A DNA stretch of 64,000 nucleotides from Pelobacter sp. GTDB taxonomy: Bacteria; Desulfobacterota; Desulfuromonadia; Geobacterales; Pseudopelobacteraceae. Within the stretch, counting starts at the first letter, position 1; each line of letters begins with the position of its first letter. The stretch covers positions 1 to 64,000 of the forward strand of contig JAVBXN010000023.1 of NCBI GenBank assembly GCA_030824515.1, in the 5' to 3' direction. Positions 53,314 through 62,894 of this stretch are shown here, one piece after another. The notes beneath the pieces are model-generated. The model made no database searches and was not told the origin of the DNA. It saw only the letters and a program-made list of their open reading frames with translations. A program made the position numbers and the translations under genes.

Positions 53314-55383
53314 TTACATCATTTTTGCCAAAAGCGGAACGATCAGCAGTGAAACGATGTTGATGATCTTGATCATCGGGTTGACGGCCGGTCCGGCCGT
53401 ATCCTTGTAGGGGTCGCCAACCGTGTCGCCGGTAACCGCGGCCTTGTGGGCCTCGCCACCCTTGCCGCCGTGGTGGCCGTCTTCGATGTACTTCTTGGCG
53501 TTATCCCAGGCGCCGCCGCCGGTGGTCATCGAGATGGCCACGAAGATACCGGTGACGATCGTGCCGACGATCACGCCGCCCAGGGCTTTGGGGCCCAGGG
53601 TGAAGCCGACGATGACCGGAGCCAGGATCGGGATCAGGCCGGGGATGACCATTTCTTTGAGTGCGGTCTTGGTGACGATGTCAACGCAGGCAGCGTAATC
53701 CGGCTTGCCGGTGCCTTCCATGATGCCCTTGATCTCGCGGAACTGGCGACGGACTTCGACAACAACCGCGCCGCCGGCCTTGCCGACCGCTTCCATGCAC
53801 TGTGCGGCGAAGTAGTAGGGCAGCATGCCGCCGATGAACAGGCCGACGATGATGTAGGGGTCGGAGAGGTCGAACTTGATGATCTCTTTGCCGGCCAGTT
53901 GCAGCGCGTGGTTCAATTCGTCAACGTAGGAGGTGAAGAGGATAACGGCGGCCAGGCCGGCCGAGCCGATGGCATAACCCTTGGTAACGGCTTTGGTGGT
54001 GTTGCCGACCGCGTCCAGCGGATCGGTTACGGCGCGAACCGAGTCGTCCAGTTCGGCCATTTCGGCAATGCCGCCGGCGTTGTCGGTGATCGGTCCGTAG
54101 GCGTCCATTGCAACCACGATACCGGTCAGTGACAGCATCGAAACGGCCGCGATGGCGATGCCGTAGACTCCGGCGCACTGGAAGGCGACCACGATTCCGG
54201 CAGCAATTACGATAACCGGGGCAGCTGTTGACTTCATCGAGATGCCCAGGCCGGCGATGACGTTGGTGCCGTGTCCGGTGGTGGATGCTTCGGCAATATG
54301 CTTGACCGGAGCGTATTCAGTAGAGGTGTAGTACTCCGTAATCCAGAAGATGGCGCCGGTAACGACCAGGCCGACAATGGCGGAGATGAAGATGTTCATG
54401 GCGCTGAAATTCTGGCCGGCGGCGTTGGTCAGGCCGGTCGGGAACATCTGGACCGTGACGAAGTAAAAGGCGATGCAGGCCAGTACGCCCGAAACGATCA
54501 GACCCTTGTAAAGGGCGGTCATGATCTTGCCACTGGCGCCCAGTTTGACAAAGTAGGTACCGATGATCGAGGTGATGATCGAGATGCCACCCAGAATCAA
54601 CGGATAGCTGACCGAGGCAGGACTGCTGGTGAACGTGATGGCGCCCAGCAACATGGCGGCGATCAGAGTCACGGCATAGGTCTCGAACAGGTCGGCGGCC
54701 ATGCCGGCGCAGTCGCCGACGTTGTCGCCAACGTTGTCGGCAATAACGGCCGGGTTACGGGGGTCGTCCTCGGGGATGCCGGCTTCGACCTTGCCGACCA
54801 GGTCGGCGCCTACGTCAGCGCCCTTGGTGAAGATACCGCCGCCCAGACGGGCAAAGATGGAAATCAGCGAACCACCGAAGCCAAGGCCTACCAGTTGGCT
54901 GACCACGTCCTTGACAGGTGCGCCCGGCATAAGTTTCTGCAGAATCATGTAGTAGCCGGCCACACCCAGAAGGCCGAGACCAACCACCAGCATACCGGTG
55001 ATTGCGCCGCCCTTGAAGGCGACATTGAGAGCCTTGACGATGCCGCTTTTGGCGGCCTCGGTTGTACGCACATTGGCGCGAACCGAAACAAACATGCCGA
55101 TAAAACCGGTCAGACCCGAAAAGATGGCGCCAATGGCAAATCCTACGGCGGTCTTCCAGCCGAGGCTTGCAAACAGTGCGATGAACATTACCACACCGAC
55201 CACAGCGATGATTGTGTACTGGCGCTTCATGTAAGCACCGGCGCCCTCCTGGATCGCAGCGGCGATCTGCTTCATCCGGTCATTGCCCTGCGGGAGTCCC
55301 AGAATCCACTGGGCCGACACGAGACCATATGCCACGGCGGCTGCTGCGCAGACCAGGGCAAAAACTACTGCATACTGTTCCAT
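53314..55383 (-). CDS. hppA: Membrane proton-translocating pyrophosphatase
   Basis: A 689-residue integral membrane pump with about 16 helices that couples PPi hydrolysis to H+ (or Na+) export. The substrate motif [20 protein letters not shown] is at 189-208, with the [19 protein letters not shown] block next. [10 protein letters not shown] (460-469) has Lys at the position where K+-dependent enzymes have Ala, so a K+-independent H+-pump is predicted. The terminator follows at once. A TTGACA box lies about 100 bp upstream. Confidence 0.94.
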   Translation of the reverse strand: MEQYAVVFALVCAAAAVAYGLVSAQWILGLPQGNDRMKQIAAAIQEGAGAYMKRQYTIIAVVGVVMFIALFASLGWKTAVGFAIGAIFSGLTGFIGMFVSVRANVRTTEAAKSGIVKALNVAFKGGAITGMLVVGLGLLGVAGYYMILQKLMPGAPVKDVVSQLVGLGFGGSLISIFARLGGGIFTKGADVGADLVGKVEAGIPEDDPRNPAVIADNVGDNVGDCAGMAADLFETYAVTLIAAMLLGAITFTSSPASVSYPLILGGISIITSIIGTYFVKLGASGKIMTALYKGLIVSGVLACIAFYFVTVQMFPTGLTNAAGQNFSAMNIFISAIVGLVVTGAIFWITEYYTSTEYAPVKHIAEASTTGHGTNVIAGLGISMKSTAAPVIVIAAGIVVAFQCAGVYGIAIAAVSMLSLTGIVVAMDAYGPITDNAGGIAEMAELDDSVRAVTDPLDAVGNTTKAVTKGYAIGSAGLAAVILFTSYVDELNHALQLAGKEIIKFDLSDPYIIVGLFIGGMLPYYFAAQCMEAVGKAGGAVVVEVRRQFREIKGIMEGTGKPDYAACVDIVTKTALKEMVIPGLIPILAPVIVGFTLGPKALGGVIVGTIVTGIFVAISMTTGGGAWDNAKKYIEDGHHGGKGGEAHKAAVTGDTVGDPYKDTAGPAVNPMIKIINIVSLLIVPLLAKMM

Positions 55384-55457
55384 TCTTCCAAATCCTCCTG
55401 TTGATAATAAGTTGCTGCTGAATCGTATACGATGCTGACCGGCCTAAAAACATATGA

Positions 55458-55486
55458 CAGTTAAAGAAATCGCTCGGCTTTGTCAA
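55458..55486 (-). promoter_or_regulatory. Candidate hppA promoter
   Basis: On the - strand a perfect TTGACA (55481-55486) is followed after 17 bp by TAACTG (55458-55463), a weak -10. An inverted repeat GTTATCT/AGATAAC (55489-55495 and 55503-55509) sits immediately upstream, between the divergent hppA and cpoB promoters, and might bind a regulator. Confidence 0.4.
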
Positions 55487-55518
55487 GTGTTATCTCCTGA
55501 TTAGATAACAGTGCGCGC

Positions 55519-55547
55519 TTGTCAAGCGGTGACGGTCATGCTATAAG
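55519..55547 (+). promoter_or_regulatory. Sigma-70 promoter of cpoB
   Basis: TTGTCA (55519-55524), a 17-bp spacer and TATAAG (55542-55547) are well placed about 30 bp before the ATG, with GAGAAGGAGAGG as RBS between. Confidence 0.65.
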
Positions 55548-55577
55548 CATAGCGAATCATTATGAGAGAAGGAGAGG

Positions 55578-56426
55578 ATGATGATAAAAATTAAACATGT
55601 CGCTCCGCTGGTTTGCCTGTTATGTCTGTCCGGTTGTGCCTCCCAGGGCGCACTGGATAATGTTCGCAATGATATAGACTCCATCAAGACCCGCATGTAC
55701 ACGGTTGATCGCGATCTGGCTGCGGTCCGCGAGGAGACCAAGCTCAGCGTCGTCTCCATCGAGAAGGGATTTAAGTCGGATGTGACCGCGGTGCGCAAAA
55801 TGTCCGCCGACACCATGGCGACTATTGACAGCACAAAGAGCGAACTGCGGGCGTTGAACGGCAAGCTGGACGATGTATTCGTTGCCCTGAAAAAGCCGGA
55901 AGAGGATTTGACCCGTTACCGGGAAGATGCCGACAAGCGGATCATTGCCCTTGAAGATCGGATTATGAAGCAACAAGCGTCTATTGACGATCTGACAAAG
56001 AAATTTGCCGAGATGCTTCAGGCCAGGAAAGCTGAATCCGCGGCAACGCCGCTTACGCCTGATGCACTTTACACGAAAGGGCTTGAGACGTTAAAAGGGG
56101 GAGACATGCCGGGCGCTCGTGAGCTGTTCGCCAAATTCCTCGAACAGAACCCGCAGCACGAACTGGCGGCCAATGCCCATTTCTGGATCGGCGAGACCCA
56201 CTATAATGAAAAGAGCTATGAACCTGCGATCCTGGCCTACCAGGAGGTGATCAAGAACTACCCCGGCAAGGAAAAAGTTGCCGCCGCCATGCTCAAACAG
56301 GCGATGGCCTTCAATGCGATCAACGATACCAAGAGCGCCAAATACGTCTTGAAAAAACTGCTCGAAGCACTTCCGAAAAGCGAAGAGGCCAAAAAAGCCA
56401 AGGTCATGCTGAAAGAGATCAAATAG
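55578..56426 (+). CDS. ybgF: Tol-Pal associated protein CpoB/YbgF-like lipoprotein
   Basis: A 282-residue exported protein: lipobox LSGC (Cys21), a long coiled coil (about 30-150), then TPR-type repeats (about 160-280: ALYTKGLETLKGGD, AHFWIGETHYNEKSYEPAI). It matches YbgF/CpoB, which coordinates cell-wall synthesis with outer-membrane constriction. Unlike E. coli CpoB it appears to be a lipoprotein. Tol-Pal genes are not adjacent. A strong terminator follows. Confidence 0.85.
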   Translation: MMIKIKHVAPLVCLLCLSGCASQGALDNVRNDIDSIKTRMYTVDRDLAAVREETKLSVVSIEKGFKSDVTAVRKMSADTMATIDSTKSELRALNGKLDDVFVALKKPEEDLTRYREDADKRIIALEDRIMKQQASIDDLTKKFAEMLQARKAESAATPLTPDALYTKGLETLKGGDMPGARELFAKFLEQNPQHELAANAHFWIGETHYNEKSYEPAILAYQEVIKNYPGKEKVAAAMLKQAMAFNAINDTKSAKYVLKKLLEALPKSEEAKKAKVMLKEIK

Positions 56427-56458
56427 TTCAGTGTCAAATTGATTTGTAAATCACAATC

Positions 56459-56495
56459 AAAGGGGCGCTCTCCCGGCGGAGACGCCCCTTCTTTA
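56459..56495 (+). terminator. Rho-independent terminator of ybgF
   Basis: AAGGGGCG and CGCCCCTT form a GC-rich stem around CTCTCCCGGCGGAGA, followed by CTTTAT. The sequence is strikingly similar to the terminator at 58696-58731. Confidence 0.85.
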
Positions 56496-56509
56496 TATCC
56501 GGAACCTGG

Positions 56510-56535
56510 TTTGTAATTTTCAATTACAAATTTTT
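56510..56535 (+). terminator. AT-rich hairpin with T-run
   Basis: TTTGTAATT (56510-56518) and AATTACAAA (56522-56530) form a perfect 9-bp stem with a 3-base loop, followed by TTTTTAT. It may back up the terminator 15 bp upstream. The rest of the 266-bp gap to the response regulator holds a TTGACT box near 56555 but no convincing -10. Confidence 0.45.
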
Positions 56536-56692
56536 ATCGGTACGGTTTTCTGCCTTGACTAAATCACTACTATTAATTACGTTACCGCTACAATAAATGC
56601 GGGTTAATCGGGATAGCTTCGTTTCGGGCTTTTTTATGTAATATGTTGAACTGGTTGCGCTTTAATAAAATGCGGAAGGTTGGGCATCTCGT

Positions 56693-57064
56693 ATGATCAG
56701 AACAATCCTGCTTGTTGATGATTCACCCATTTCCAGAAGGATGATGAAGAGTTGCATTCCCAAAGACCGTGGTTACGAAATCCACGAGGCCGGCGACGGC
56801 CTGGCGGGATTTGAAGCTTATAAAGCTAACCAGCCTGACGTAACCTTCATGGATCTGACGATGCCTGTGATGGACGGGTCCGAGTCCACCGCCAAAATCA
56901 GGGAGTTCGATCCCAATGCGGTCGTCATCGTCTGCACGGCCGACATTCAGATCAAGTCCATCACAAATGTGCTGGATCTGGGAGCCTTGATGGTCATGAA
57001 AAAGCCCCCTTCAAAAGAAGCCGTCGAAGACGCGCTTTCAAAAGCCGCAGAGCTGATCGGATAG
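56693..57064 (+). CDS. CheY-like single-domain response regulator
   Basis: A 123-residue receiver domain. The acidic pair is D9/D10 (LLVDDSP), the phosphoacceptor is Asp54 (FMDLTMPVMDG), Thr82-like VCTAD supplies the switch Thr/Ser, and the KKPPS block supplies the conserved Lys. It has no output domain. It is encoded 3 bp before a CheC-like phosphatase, which probably dephosphorylates it, and in operon with a diguanylate cyclase. No cognate kinase is in the window. Confidence 0.9.
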   Translation: MIRTILLVDDSPISRRMMKSCIPKDRGYEIHEAGDGLAGFEAYKANQPDVTFMDLTMPVMDGSESTAKIREFDPNAVVIVCTADIQIKSITNVLDLGALMVMKKPPSKEAVEDALSKAAELIG

Positions 57065-57067
57065 GCC

Positions 57068-57706
57068 ATGGATTATTGTAACGATATAATCTCCAGTGAA
57101 GAGAAAGATATTCTTCAGGAAATAATGAATATTGCATTCGGCCAGGCTGCAGCGGATCTGGCGGATGTGATCAATATTTTCGTTGTGCTGAGCGTGCCGT
57201 ATATTGAAATGCTGAATGCGCAGGATCTTCCCGAATACCTGAAATCACAGGTCTGTTCGTATGACCGCATCAGCATTGTCGAACAAAACTTCTGGGGCGA
57301 TTTCAAGGGCAGCGCCTTCCTGGTTTTCCAGGCCAATGCCGGAAGAGAGCTGGTCTCCCTGTTTGGCGAAGACCCCGGAGGGGGCGGCTCGGATTCGATC
57401 GACGCATTGGAGAAGGAAACGCTGATGGAGGTGGGCAATATCCTGATCGGCGCCTGCGTCGGAAAGCTGTCCGAGCTTCTCGGCGACCTGGTAACCTATT
57501 CGCCACCGCGCGTCGTTATCGAAAACACCCCCAACGATGCCATCCCGGCCAACGTTTTTGAAAGCAATTCCTCGGCCATAGTGTTGAAAACTGTTTTCAA
57601 TTTTAACGAGCGCGACGTTAACGGCTTCCTGTTCCTGGTAACAAGCCACGATTCGATTCTATGGCTGAAAAAATCCCTGGCGGACTTCATGGAGCAGTAC
57701 GAATGA
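57068..57706 (+). CDS. CheC-family CheY-P phosphatase
   Basis: A 212-residue protein with two CheC-type catalytic helices: E18-IM-N21 (LQEIMNIAFGQAAADLADVI) and E121-VG-N124 (LMEVGNILIGACVGKLSELL). Both Glu and Asn pairs are present, so it should be active at both sites. CheC enzymes remove phosphate from response regulators, and the obvious target is the receiver protein upstream. Its stop overlaps the cyclase start by ATGA. Confidence 0.85.
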   Translation: MDYCNDIISSEEKDILQEIMNIAFGQAAADLADVINIFVVLSVPYIEMLNAQDLPEYLKSQVCSYDRISIVEQNFWGDFKGSAFLVFQANAGRELVSLFGEDPGGGGSDSIDALEKETLMEVGNILIGACVGKLSELLGDLVTYSPPRVVIENTPNDAIPANVFESNSSAIVLKTVFNFNERDVNGFLFLVTSHDSILWLKKSLADFMEQYE

Positions 57707-58611
57707 CCTTGAACGAAATAACCCAGATCTTTGACACGGTCAATTTCGGTCTGGTCGTTCTGGACAGGGATATCAAGATCAAATACTGGAATCGCTGGAT
57801 GGCGATGCATAGCGGAATCCCCTCCAATCAGATTATCGACGAACCGCTTTTTGATTTCTTCCCGCATCTGAGCACCCCCAGCTTCAACAAGAACTGCAAA
57901 GCGGTACTCTCTTTCGGCAACTTCTCCTTCTTTTCCCAGAAACTGCACCGCTTCCTGTTTCCTTTCAAGCCGGACGGTTCGTTCGGCTATCGCTTCGACC
58001 TGATGCAGCAGAGCTGTACCATGGGACCGCTACGCGCCGAGGACAATTCGATCTCCGGCATCTTCCTGATCGTTCAGGACGTAACCGAACTGGCCACCTA
58101 CGAGCAGAAACTGGTGGAAATGAACACCAAGGATGCTCTGACCGGGATTTACAACCGCAGATACCTGGAAACGCGCCTGAAAGAGGAGTGCGACAGGCAG
58201 CAGAGATATTCCCGCCCTCTGAGCCTGATCATGATCGACATAGATTTTTTCAAGAAAGTGAATGATACCCATGGCCACCAGTGCGGGGATTTGATCCTGC
58301 AGTCGGTTGCGGCAAAAGCGGCGTCAGTGATCAGGAAAACCGATTTCATTGCCCGCTACGGCGGTGAGGAATTCTGCTGCCTGCTGCCGGAAACTGACAG
58401 CGAAGCCGCGGAAACAGTGGCCGAAAGCCTCAGAAGCCAGGTAGAGGAAATGGAAAACCGTTTTAACGACACCACCACGGTCAAGGTCACCATCAGCCTC
58501 GGAATATCCGGTTTTGCAGCGGAAGACTCACCCGACAGTTTTCTGAAGAGGGCCGATGACGCTCTGTACCAGGCAAAACACACTGGTCGGAACCGGTTTG
58601 TAAGGCTTTAG
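57703..58611 (+). CDS. PAS-GGDEF diguanylate cyclase
   Basis: A 302-residue soluble protein. The PAS sensor domain covers about 1-130 (FDTVNFGLVVLDRDIKIKYWN). GGDEF covers about 140-300, with active-site GGEEF (220-224) and the inhibitory I-site RKTD (211-214) five residues before it, so both activity and product inhibition are expected. No transmembrane segment is present. The start at 57703 (ATGA overlap with the CheC gene) is preferred to an upstream in-frame ATG. It makes cyclic di-GMP in response to an unknown signal. Confidence 0.9.
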   Translation: MTLNEITQIFDTVNFGLVVLDRDIKIKYWNRWMAMHSGIPSNQIIDEPLFDFFPHLSTPSFNKNCKAVLSFGNFSFFSQKLHRFLFPFKPDGSFGYRFDLMQQSCTMGPLRAEDNSISGIFLIVQDVTELATYEQKLVEMNTKDALTGIYNRRYLETRLKEECDRQQRYSRPLSLIMIDIDFFKKVNDTHGHQCGDLILQSVAAKAASVIRKTDFIARYGGEEFCCLLPETDSEAAETVAESLRSQVEEMENRFNDTTTVKVTISLGISGFAAEDSPDSFLKRADDALYQAKHTGRNRFVRL

Positions 58612-58695
58612 TCATCGGCATAGGCCAGTACAAACGGTAATTACGCAGGGAAGTTTGACAATTGATTTCTGCGGCATCGTTCGTGATTTAAAATG

Positions 58696-58731
58696 AAAGG
58701 GGCGCTCTCCAGCCGGAGGCGCCCCTTTTTA
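58696..58731. terminator. Bidirectional terminator between cyclase and hisB
   Basis: AAAGGGGCG and CGCCCCTTTTT form a strong stem around CTCTCCAGCCGGAGG, with T-run on + and A-run on -. It lies between the convergent cyclase (ends 58611) and hisB (ends 58751) and serves both. Confidence 0.88.
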
Positions 58732-58750
58732 TCGATAAACGGTGATTCTG

Positions 58751-59338
58751 TTACAAAACGCCCTTGGTGGACATGACGTCCTTCACCCGCGGGTCCAGTT
58801 GGGTGGCGGTGTCCATGGCCCTGGCGCAGGCCTTGAAACAGGCCTCGATGATGTGGTGCACGTTGTCGCCGTACATCACGTTGATGTGCAGGTTCAGCCC
58901 GCAATGGTTGGCGAAGGCCTGGAAGAACTCCCGCGCCAGTTCCACGTCGAACTCGCCGATCTTAACCTTGGGCAGGTTGACATGGTAAACCAGGTAGGGG
59001 CGGCCGGAGATGTCCACCGCCACGCTGGCCAGGGTCTCGTCCATCGGCACGCTGGCCTGGCCGTAGCGCCGGATGCCCTTCTTGTCCCCCAGGGCCTGCT
59101 TGAAGGCCTCGCCCAGCACGATGCCGATGTCCTCGACCGTGTGGTGAAAGTCGATGTCGATGTCGCCGCAGGCCTCGACCTCCAGGTTGAAAAGGCCGTG
59201 GCGGGCAAACAGGTTCAGCATGTGATCCAGGAAAGGGACCGAGGTGCAGATCCTGGCTTCGCCGCTTCCGTCCACATCCAGCGACAGCTTGATCCTGGTT
59301 TCATTGGTGATTCTTTCGATCGTTGCAGTGCGGCTCAT
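58751..59338 (-). CDS. hisB: Imidazoleglycerol-phosphate dehydratase
   Basis: A 195-residue monofunctional HisB without the phosphatase domain. Two manganese-site motifs are present: [10 protein letters not shown] (about 63-72) and VHHIIEAC (about 161-168). [16 protein letters not shown] is as in the family. The histidinol-phosphatase must be encoded elsewhere. The ATG at 59338 follows AGGGCA; longer frames overlap hisC and lack family similarity. It is the last gene of the his operon in this window. Confidence 0.93.
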   Translation of the reverse strand: MSRTATIERITNETRIKLSLDVDGSGEARICTSVPFLDHMLNLFARHGLFNLEVEACGDIDIDFHHTVEDIGIVLGEAFKQALGDKKGIRRYGQASVPMDETLASVAVDISGRPYLVYHVNLPKVKIGEFDVELAREFFQAFANHCGLNLHINVMYGDNVHHIIEACFKACARAMDTATQLDPRVKDVMSTKGVL

Positions 59339-59352
59339 TATGCCCTCCCGGA

Positions 59353-60405
59353 TTACCCGATTTCTTTGATTGCTGCCAGTGTTTTCTCCATCTCCAATTG
59401 CGTGCCGATCGAAATGCGCAGGCCGTGGCACAATAGAGGATCGGAAAAGTAACGTACCAGTATCTTGCGCTCGAACAGCCCCTCGTAAACCCGCTTGCCA
59501 TTTTTGTCCGCTGGCGCTGCAAAAACATAGTTGCCTTGGGACGGAATCACGTTGTAGCCAAGGGCGCGTAGTTCGTCCGAGAACCATTCCCGTGTTTCAC
59601 GAATTTTCCGGCAGCACTGATTCAAGTATTCCTGGTCCTCGAGCGCGGCCACGCAAGCCGCCTGGGCCAGCCGGTCCAGGTTGTAGTGATCGCGGATCTT
59701 GTCCAGCGCCGCAATTGTCTCGGGGCGTGCGATTGCCAGCCCCAGGCGCATGCCGGCCAGGGCATAGCTTTTGGAAAGGCTGCGGGTCACGACCACGTTG
59801 TCGTATTTTCTGACCAGTTCCTGCGCCGTGCTTCCGGCAAAGTCGGCATAGGTTTCATCCAGTACCAGCATGCCGGCACAGCGCCGGGCCAGCTCTTCGA
59901 TGTATTCAACAGGAAATGCTGGACCGAGCGGAGCGTTGGGGGTGGTCAGGAAAAAAATCTTTCCTTCGTAACGCTCGGGAAAAGCGGCGATGCGGAAATC
60001 ATCGGTCAGTCCGAAGGTGCGCACCCGGGCACCCTGGATCTCGGCCAGTGTGGCGTAATAGGAATAGGAGGGGTGGACGTAACCGATTTCCTCGCCTTCG
60101 GCGGCAAAGGCGCGGATCAGGTTGTTGAGTACCTCGTCCGAGCCGTTGGCCATGATGATCCAGGATGGGGCGAAGCCGTACAGCCGGCCGGCCACCTCGC
60201 GCAAGTGCAGGCTGGACGCGCTGGGGTATGTATGCAGTGAAGCCCCGTCGCTGCCCAGTTCGGCCAGGATCGCTTCCCTTACTTTAGGCGAAGGGGGATA
60301 CGAGTTCTCGTTGGTGTTGAGCTTGATCCAGGAGGCGATATCCGGCGGCTGGAAACCGGGAACGTAACCCTGCATCGCTTCTATATTTGGGCGAAGATAA
60401 CTCAT
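59353..60405 (-). CDS. hisC: Histidinol-phosphate aminotransferase
   Basis: A 350-residue class I/II PLP enzyme. The PLP lysine is in [16 protein letters not shown] (about 206-221), LDETYADF is the PLP-anchoring Asp/Tyr motif, and the substrate Arg is near the C-terminus (GLRISIGT). The ATG at 60405 lies 1 bp after the hisD stop, so the genes are coupled. Confidence 0.93.
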   Translation of the reverse strand: MSYLRPNIEAMQGYVPGFQPPDIASWIKLNTNENSYPPSPKVREAILAELGSDGASLHTYPSASSLHLREVAGRLYGFAPSWIIMANGSDEVLNNLIRAFAAEGEEIGYVHPSYSYYATLAEIQGARVRTFGLTDDFRIAAFPERYEGKIFFLTTPNAPLGPAFPVEYIEELARRCAGMLVLDETYADFAGSTAQELVRKYDNVVVTRSLSKSYALAGMRLGLAIARPETIAALDKIRDHYNLDRLAQAACVAALEDQEYLNQCCRKIRETREWFSDELRALGYNVIPSQGNYVFAAPADKNGKRVYEGLFERKILVRYFSDPLLCHGLRISIGTQLEMEKTLAAIKEIG

Positions 60406-60406
60406 T

Positions 60407-61699
60407 TCATTTCTCCAGGCGCTTGCTGACTGATTTGCCGTGCGCTTCCAGCCCTTCCAGTCCGGCAATCCGCACGATATCCTTACCGAGCCGTTTCAGG
60501 CCGTCTTCGGAAAAATAGACGATCGAGGATTTCTTGACGAAGTCGTCCACCGAGAGCGGCGAAAAGAAGCGCGCCGTGCCGCCGGTGGGCAGGGTGTGGT
60601 TCGGCCCGGCCAGGTAGTCGCCGGCCGCCTCCGGGGTCCAGTGTCCCATGAAGATTGCTCCGGCGTTGGTGATCCGCGGCAGGATCGCGAACGGGTCGCT
60701 GACCGCCAGTTCCAGGTGCTCGGGGGCGATGCGGTTGGAGAAGGCGATTACCTCGTCAAGCGTATCGGCCACGATGATCGCGCCGTACTTGTCCCAGGAG
60801 GCCCGGGCAATGGTTTCGCGAGACAGTTGGGCCAGCTGCAGCTCCACTTCCGTCGCCACCTTTTCGGCAAAGGAACGGTCGGTGGTGATCAGGATCGACG
60901 AGGCCAGTTCATCATGCTCGGCCTGGGACAGCAGGTCGGCGGCGATGTGGGCCGGAGTGCCGCTGCCGTCGCTGATCACCAGGATCTCGCTGGGACCGGC
61001 GATCATGTCGATTCCGACCTGGCCGAAGACCAGCTTCTTGGCTGTGGCGACATAGATGTTGCCCGGCCCGGTGATCTTGTCCACCTTGGGTATGGTTTCG
61101 GTGCCATAGGCCAGCGCGGCCACGGCCTGGGCGCCGCCGATGCGGAAGACGCGGTCCACCCCTGACAGGCTGGCGGCCACCAGCACATGCGGGTTTATCT
61201 CGCCTCCCGGGGTCGGCGCCACCATGATGATTTCACCCACACCGGCCACGCGCGCCGGAACGGCGTTCATGATCACGCTGCTGGGATAGCTGGCCTTGCC
61301 ACCCGGCACGTAGATGCCGACCCGCGCCAGCGGGGTCACCTTCTGGCCCAGCATGATGTCCGGCTCTTCGGTCGAGATCCAGGTCTGCTGCTTCTGCTTC
61401 TCGTGGAAGCGCGCCACCCGTTCGCAGGCCAGTTTCAGCGCGTCGATATCCTCGGCGGAAACCAGCGCGAAAGCCGCCTCGATCTCGGTGGCCGACACTT
61501 CCAGTTCCGCCATTGCGGTTGCATCCAGGCGGTCGAAGCGGCGGGTCAGCTCCAGCAGAGCCGCATCACCCCGCAGGCGAACGTCGGCGATGATATCCAG
61601 CACGGTCTGTTCGACTTCGCGGCCGGACTCTTCGCTGCGTGAAAGGATGGTATCGAATTTGGTGTTGAAATCGGGATCTGCAATGTTCAGGAAAAGCAT
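60407..61699 (-). CDS. hisD: Histidinol dehydrogenase
   Basis: A 430-residue zinc enzyme that oxidises histidinol to histidine. [29 protein letters not shown] and [18 protein letters not shown] are typical, with the zinc-binding Gln/His and Asp/His residues in these regions (e.g. AEHDE). It is 17 bp after the lipoprotein gene in the same orientation. Confidence 0.95.
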   Translation of the reverse strand: MLFLNIADPDFNTKFDTILSRSEESGREVEQTVLDIIADVRLRGDAALLELTRRFDRLDATAMAELEVSATEIEAAFALVSAEDIDALKLACERVARFHEKQKQQTWISTEEPDIMLGQKVTPLARVGIYVPGGKASYPSSVIMNAVPARVAGVGEIIMVAPTPGGEINPHVLVAASLSGVDRVFRIGGAQAVAALAYGTETIPKVDKITGPGNIYVATAKKLVFGQVGIDMIAGPSEILVISDGSGTPAHIAADLLSQAEHDELASSILITTDRSFAEKVATEVELQLAQLSRETIARASWDKYGAIIVADTLDEVIAFSNRIAPEHLELAVSDPFAILPRITNAGAIFMGHWTPEAAGDYLAGPNHTLPTGGTARFFSPLSVDDFVKKSSIVYFSEDGLKRLGKDIVRIAGLEGLEAHGKSVSKRLEK

Positions 61700-61716
61700 T
61701 TGTAATCTCCGGATAT

Positions 61717-62235
61717 TTACTTGATGAAACCTTTTGCGCTCTTCAGGTCCAGCCTGAGCAGGATCGCGGCCCGCTCGCGGTCGGGATTATAGTCGCTGGC
61801 CACGATCACGGCGCCTTTCAGGAAGCCTTCCAGCTGAACGGTGTAGGTGTCGAAGCGCAGTTCATTGCCGTTGGCGGAGCGGGCAAAGAACTCCAGCAGA
61901 TTGCGCTGGGCCGCGGTTTCTGCGGCCCGGATCGCGGTAAGGCGTTTTTTGCCCGGATCTTCGGCATCGGCCAGCGGAAAACCCTCGCCGATGGCGATCA
62001 CGGCTCCCTGGGAGAAAGCCTGGGACGGTTCGGGAACATTGGCCAGCCCGGCGTTCACGGTCATTTTGTTCTGCTCGAGCCAGGCGGCTATTTCCGGGTA
62101 GAGCGGGGATGCCGCCGCGGCGGCCTTCTGGCTGCCACCGTTGCTGCCCATATCTGATACCGTTGTGGTTGTCGAGCAAGAGACCAGAATACAGGCTACA
62201 AGCGTTGCCACGGTCAGGTTGAACAATACTCGCAT
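61717..62235 (-). CDS. Small lipoprotein of unknown function inside the his operon
   Basis: A 172-residue protein with a lipoprotein signal (lipobox LVSC, Cys19 from the ATG at 62235) and a Ser/Gly/Ala linker. A C-terminal domain (about 45-172) includes AVIAIGEGFPLADA and RLTAIRAAETAAQRNLLEF, which resembles the helix block of LPP20-type lipoproteins. GGGAG sits five bases before the chosen ATG. It interrupts hisG and hisD, which are usually adjacent. Its role is unknown; an envelope function unrelated to histidine is more likely. Confidence 0.7.
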   Translation of the reverse strand: MRVLFNLTVATLVACILVSCSTTTTVSDMGSNGGSQKAAAAASPLYPEIAAWLEQNKMTVNAGLANVPEPSQAFSQGAVIAIGEGFPLADAEDPGKKRLTAIRAAETAAQRNLLEFFARSANGNELRFDTYTVQLEGFLKGAVIVASDYNPDRERAAILLRLDLKSAKGFIK

Positions 62236-62246
62236 ACAGACTCCCT

Positions 62247-62894
62247 TCACGATTCCTGCAGTACCTTCTCCAGACCCTGGATGATCGCGGATATGCGGGC
62301 ATGCTTGGTCTTCAGGCTGGCCCGGTTGACAATCAGGCGGGTGGTGATCTCGGCGATGTTCTCAACTTCCACCAGCCCGTTCTGACGCATGGTCTCGCCG
62401 GTGGAGACCAGGTCCACGATCCGCTCGGCCAGTCCCACCAGCGGCGCCAGCTCGATCGAGCCGTAGAGCTTGATGATTTCGACCTGGATGCCCTTGGCGG
62501 CGAAGTAGCTTTCGGTCACGTGGGGATACTTGGTGGCGATGCGGACATGGGACCAGCCGCTGGGATCGTCGTTTTTGGCCAGGTTGGCCGGTTCGGCCAC
62601 CATCATGCGACAGTAACCGAACTTCAGGTCCAGCGGCTCGTAGACGTCCTTGCCCTGCTCCATCAGCGTGTCCTTGCCGACGATGCCAAGGTCGGCGCTG
62701 CCGTACTCCACATAGGTCGGCACATCGGTGGCCCGCACGATCATGTAGCGGATGCGCTGCTCTTCATTTTCGAAGATCAGCTTGCGCGAGTCCGAGAGCA
62801 GTTCGCGGCAGTCGATGCCGATCTTGCCGAACAGCTCGACCGACTCTTCCAGAATGCGTCCCTTGGGGATCGCTATCGTTATCCAGTCGTTCAT
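62247..62894 (-). CDS. hisG: ATP phosphoribosyltransferase, short form
   Basis: A 215-residue HisG of the short type, which lacks the C-terminal regulatory domain (full-length enzymes have about 290). [14 protein letters not shown] and [13 protein letters not shown] are the N-terminal and phosphate-binding motifs, and [13 protein letters not shown] the PRPP site. Short HisG needs HisZ as regulatory subunit; no hisZ is in this window. It overlaps the murA stop (ATGA). Confidence 0.92.
   Translation of the reverse strand: MNDWITIAIPKGRILEESVELFGKIGIDCRELLSDSRKLIFENEEQRIRYMIVRATDVPTYVEYGSADLGIVGKDTLMEQGKDVYEPLDLKFGYCRMMVAEPANLAKNDDPSGWSHVRIATKYPHVTESYFAAKGIQVEIIKLYGSIELAPLVGLAERIVDLVSTGETMRQNGLVEVENIAEITTRLIVNRASLKTKHARISAIIQGLEKVLQES

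Noticed and set aside
59339-59587. N-terminal extension of hisB
   Set aside because: The extra codons overlap hisC and do not resemble HisB; the ATG at 59338 gives the normal length.
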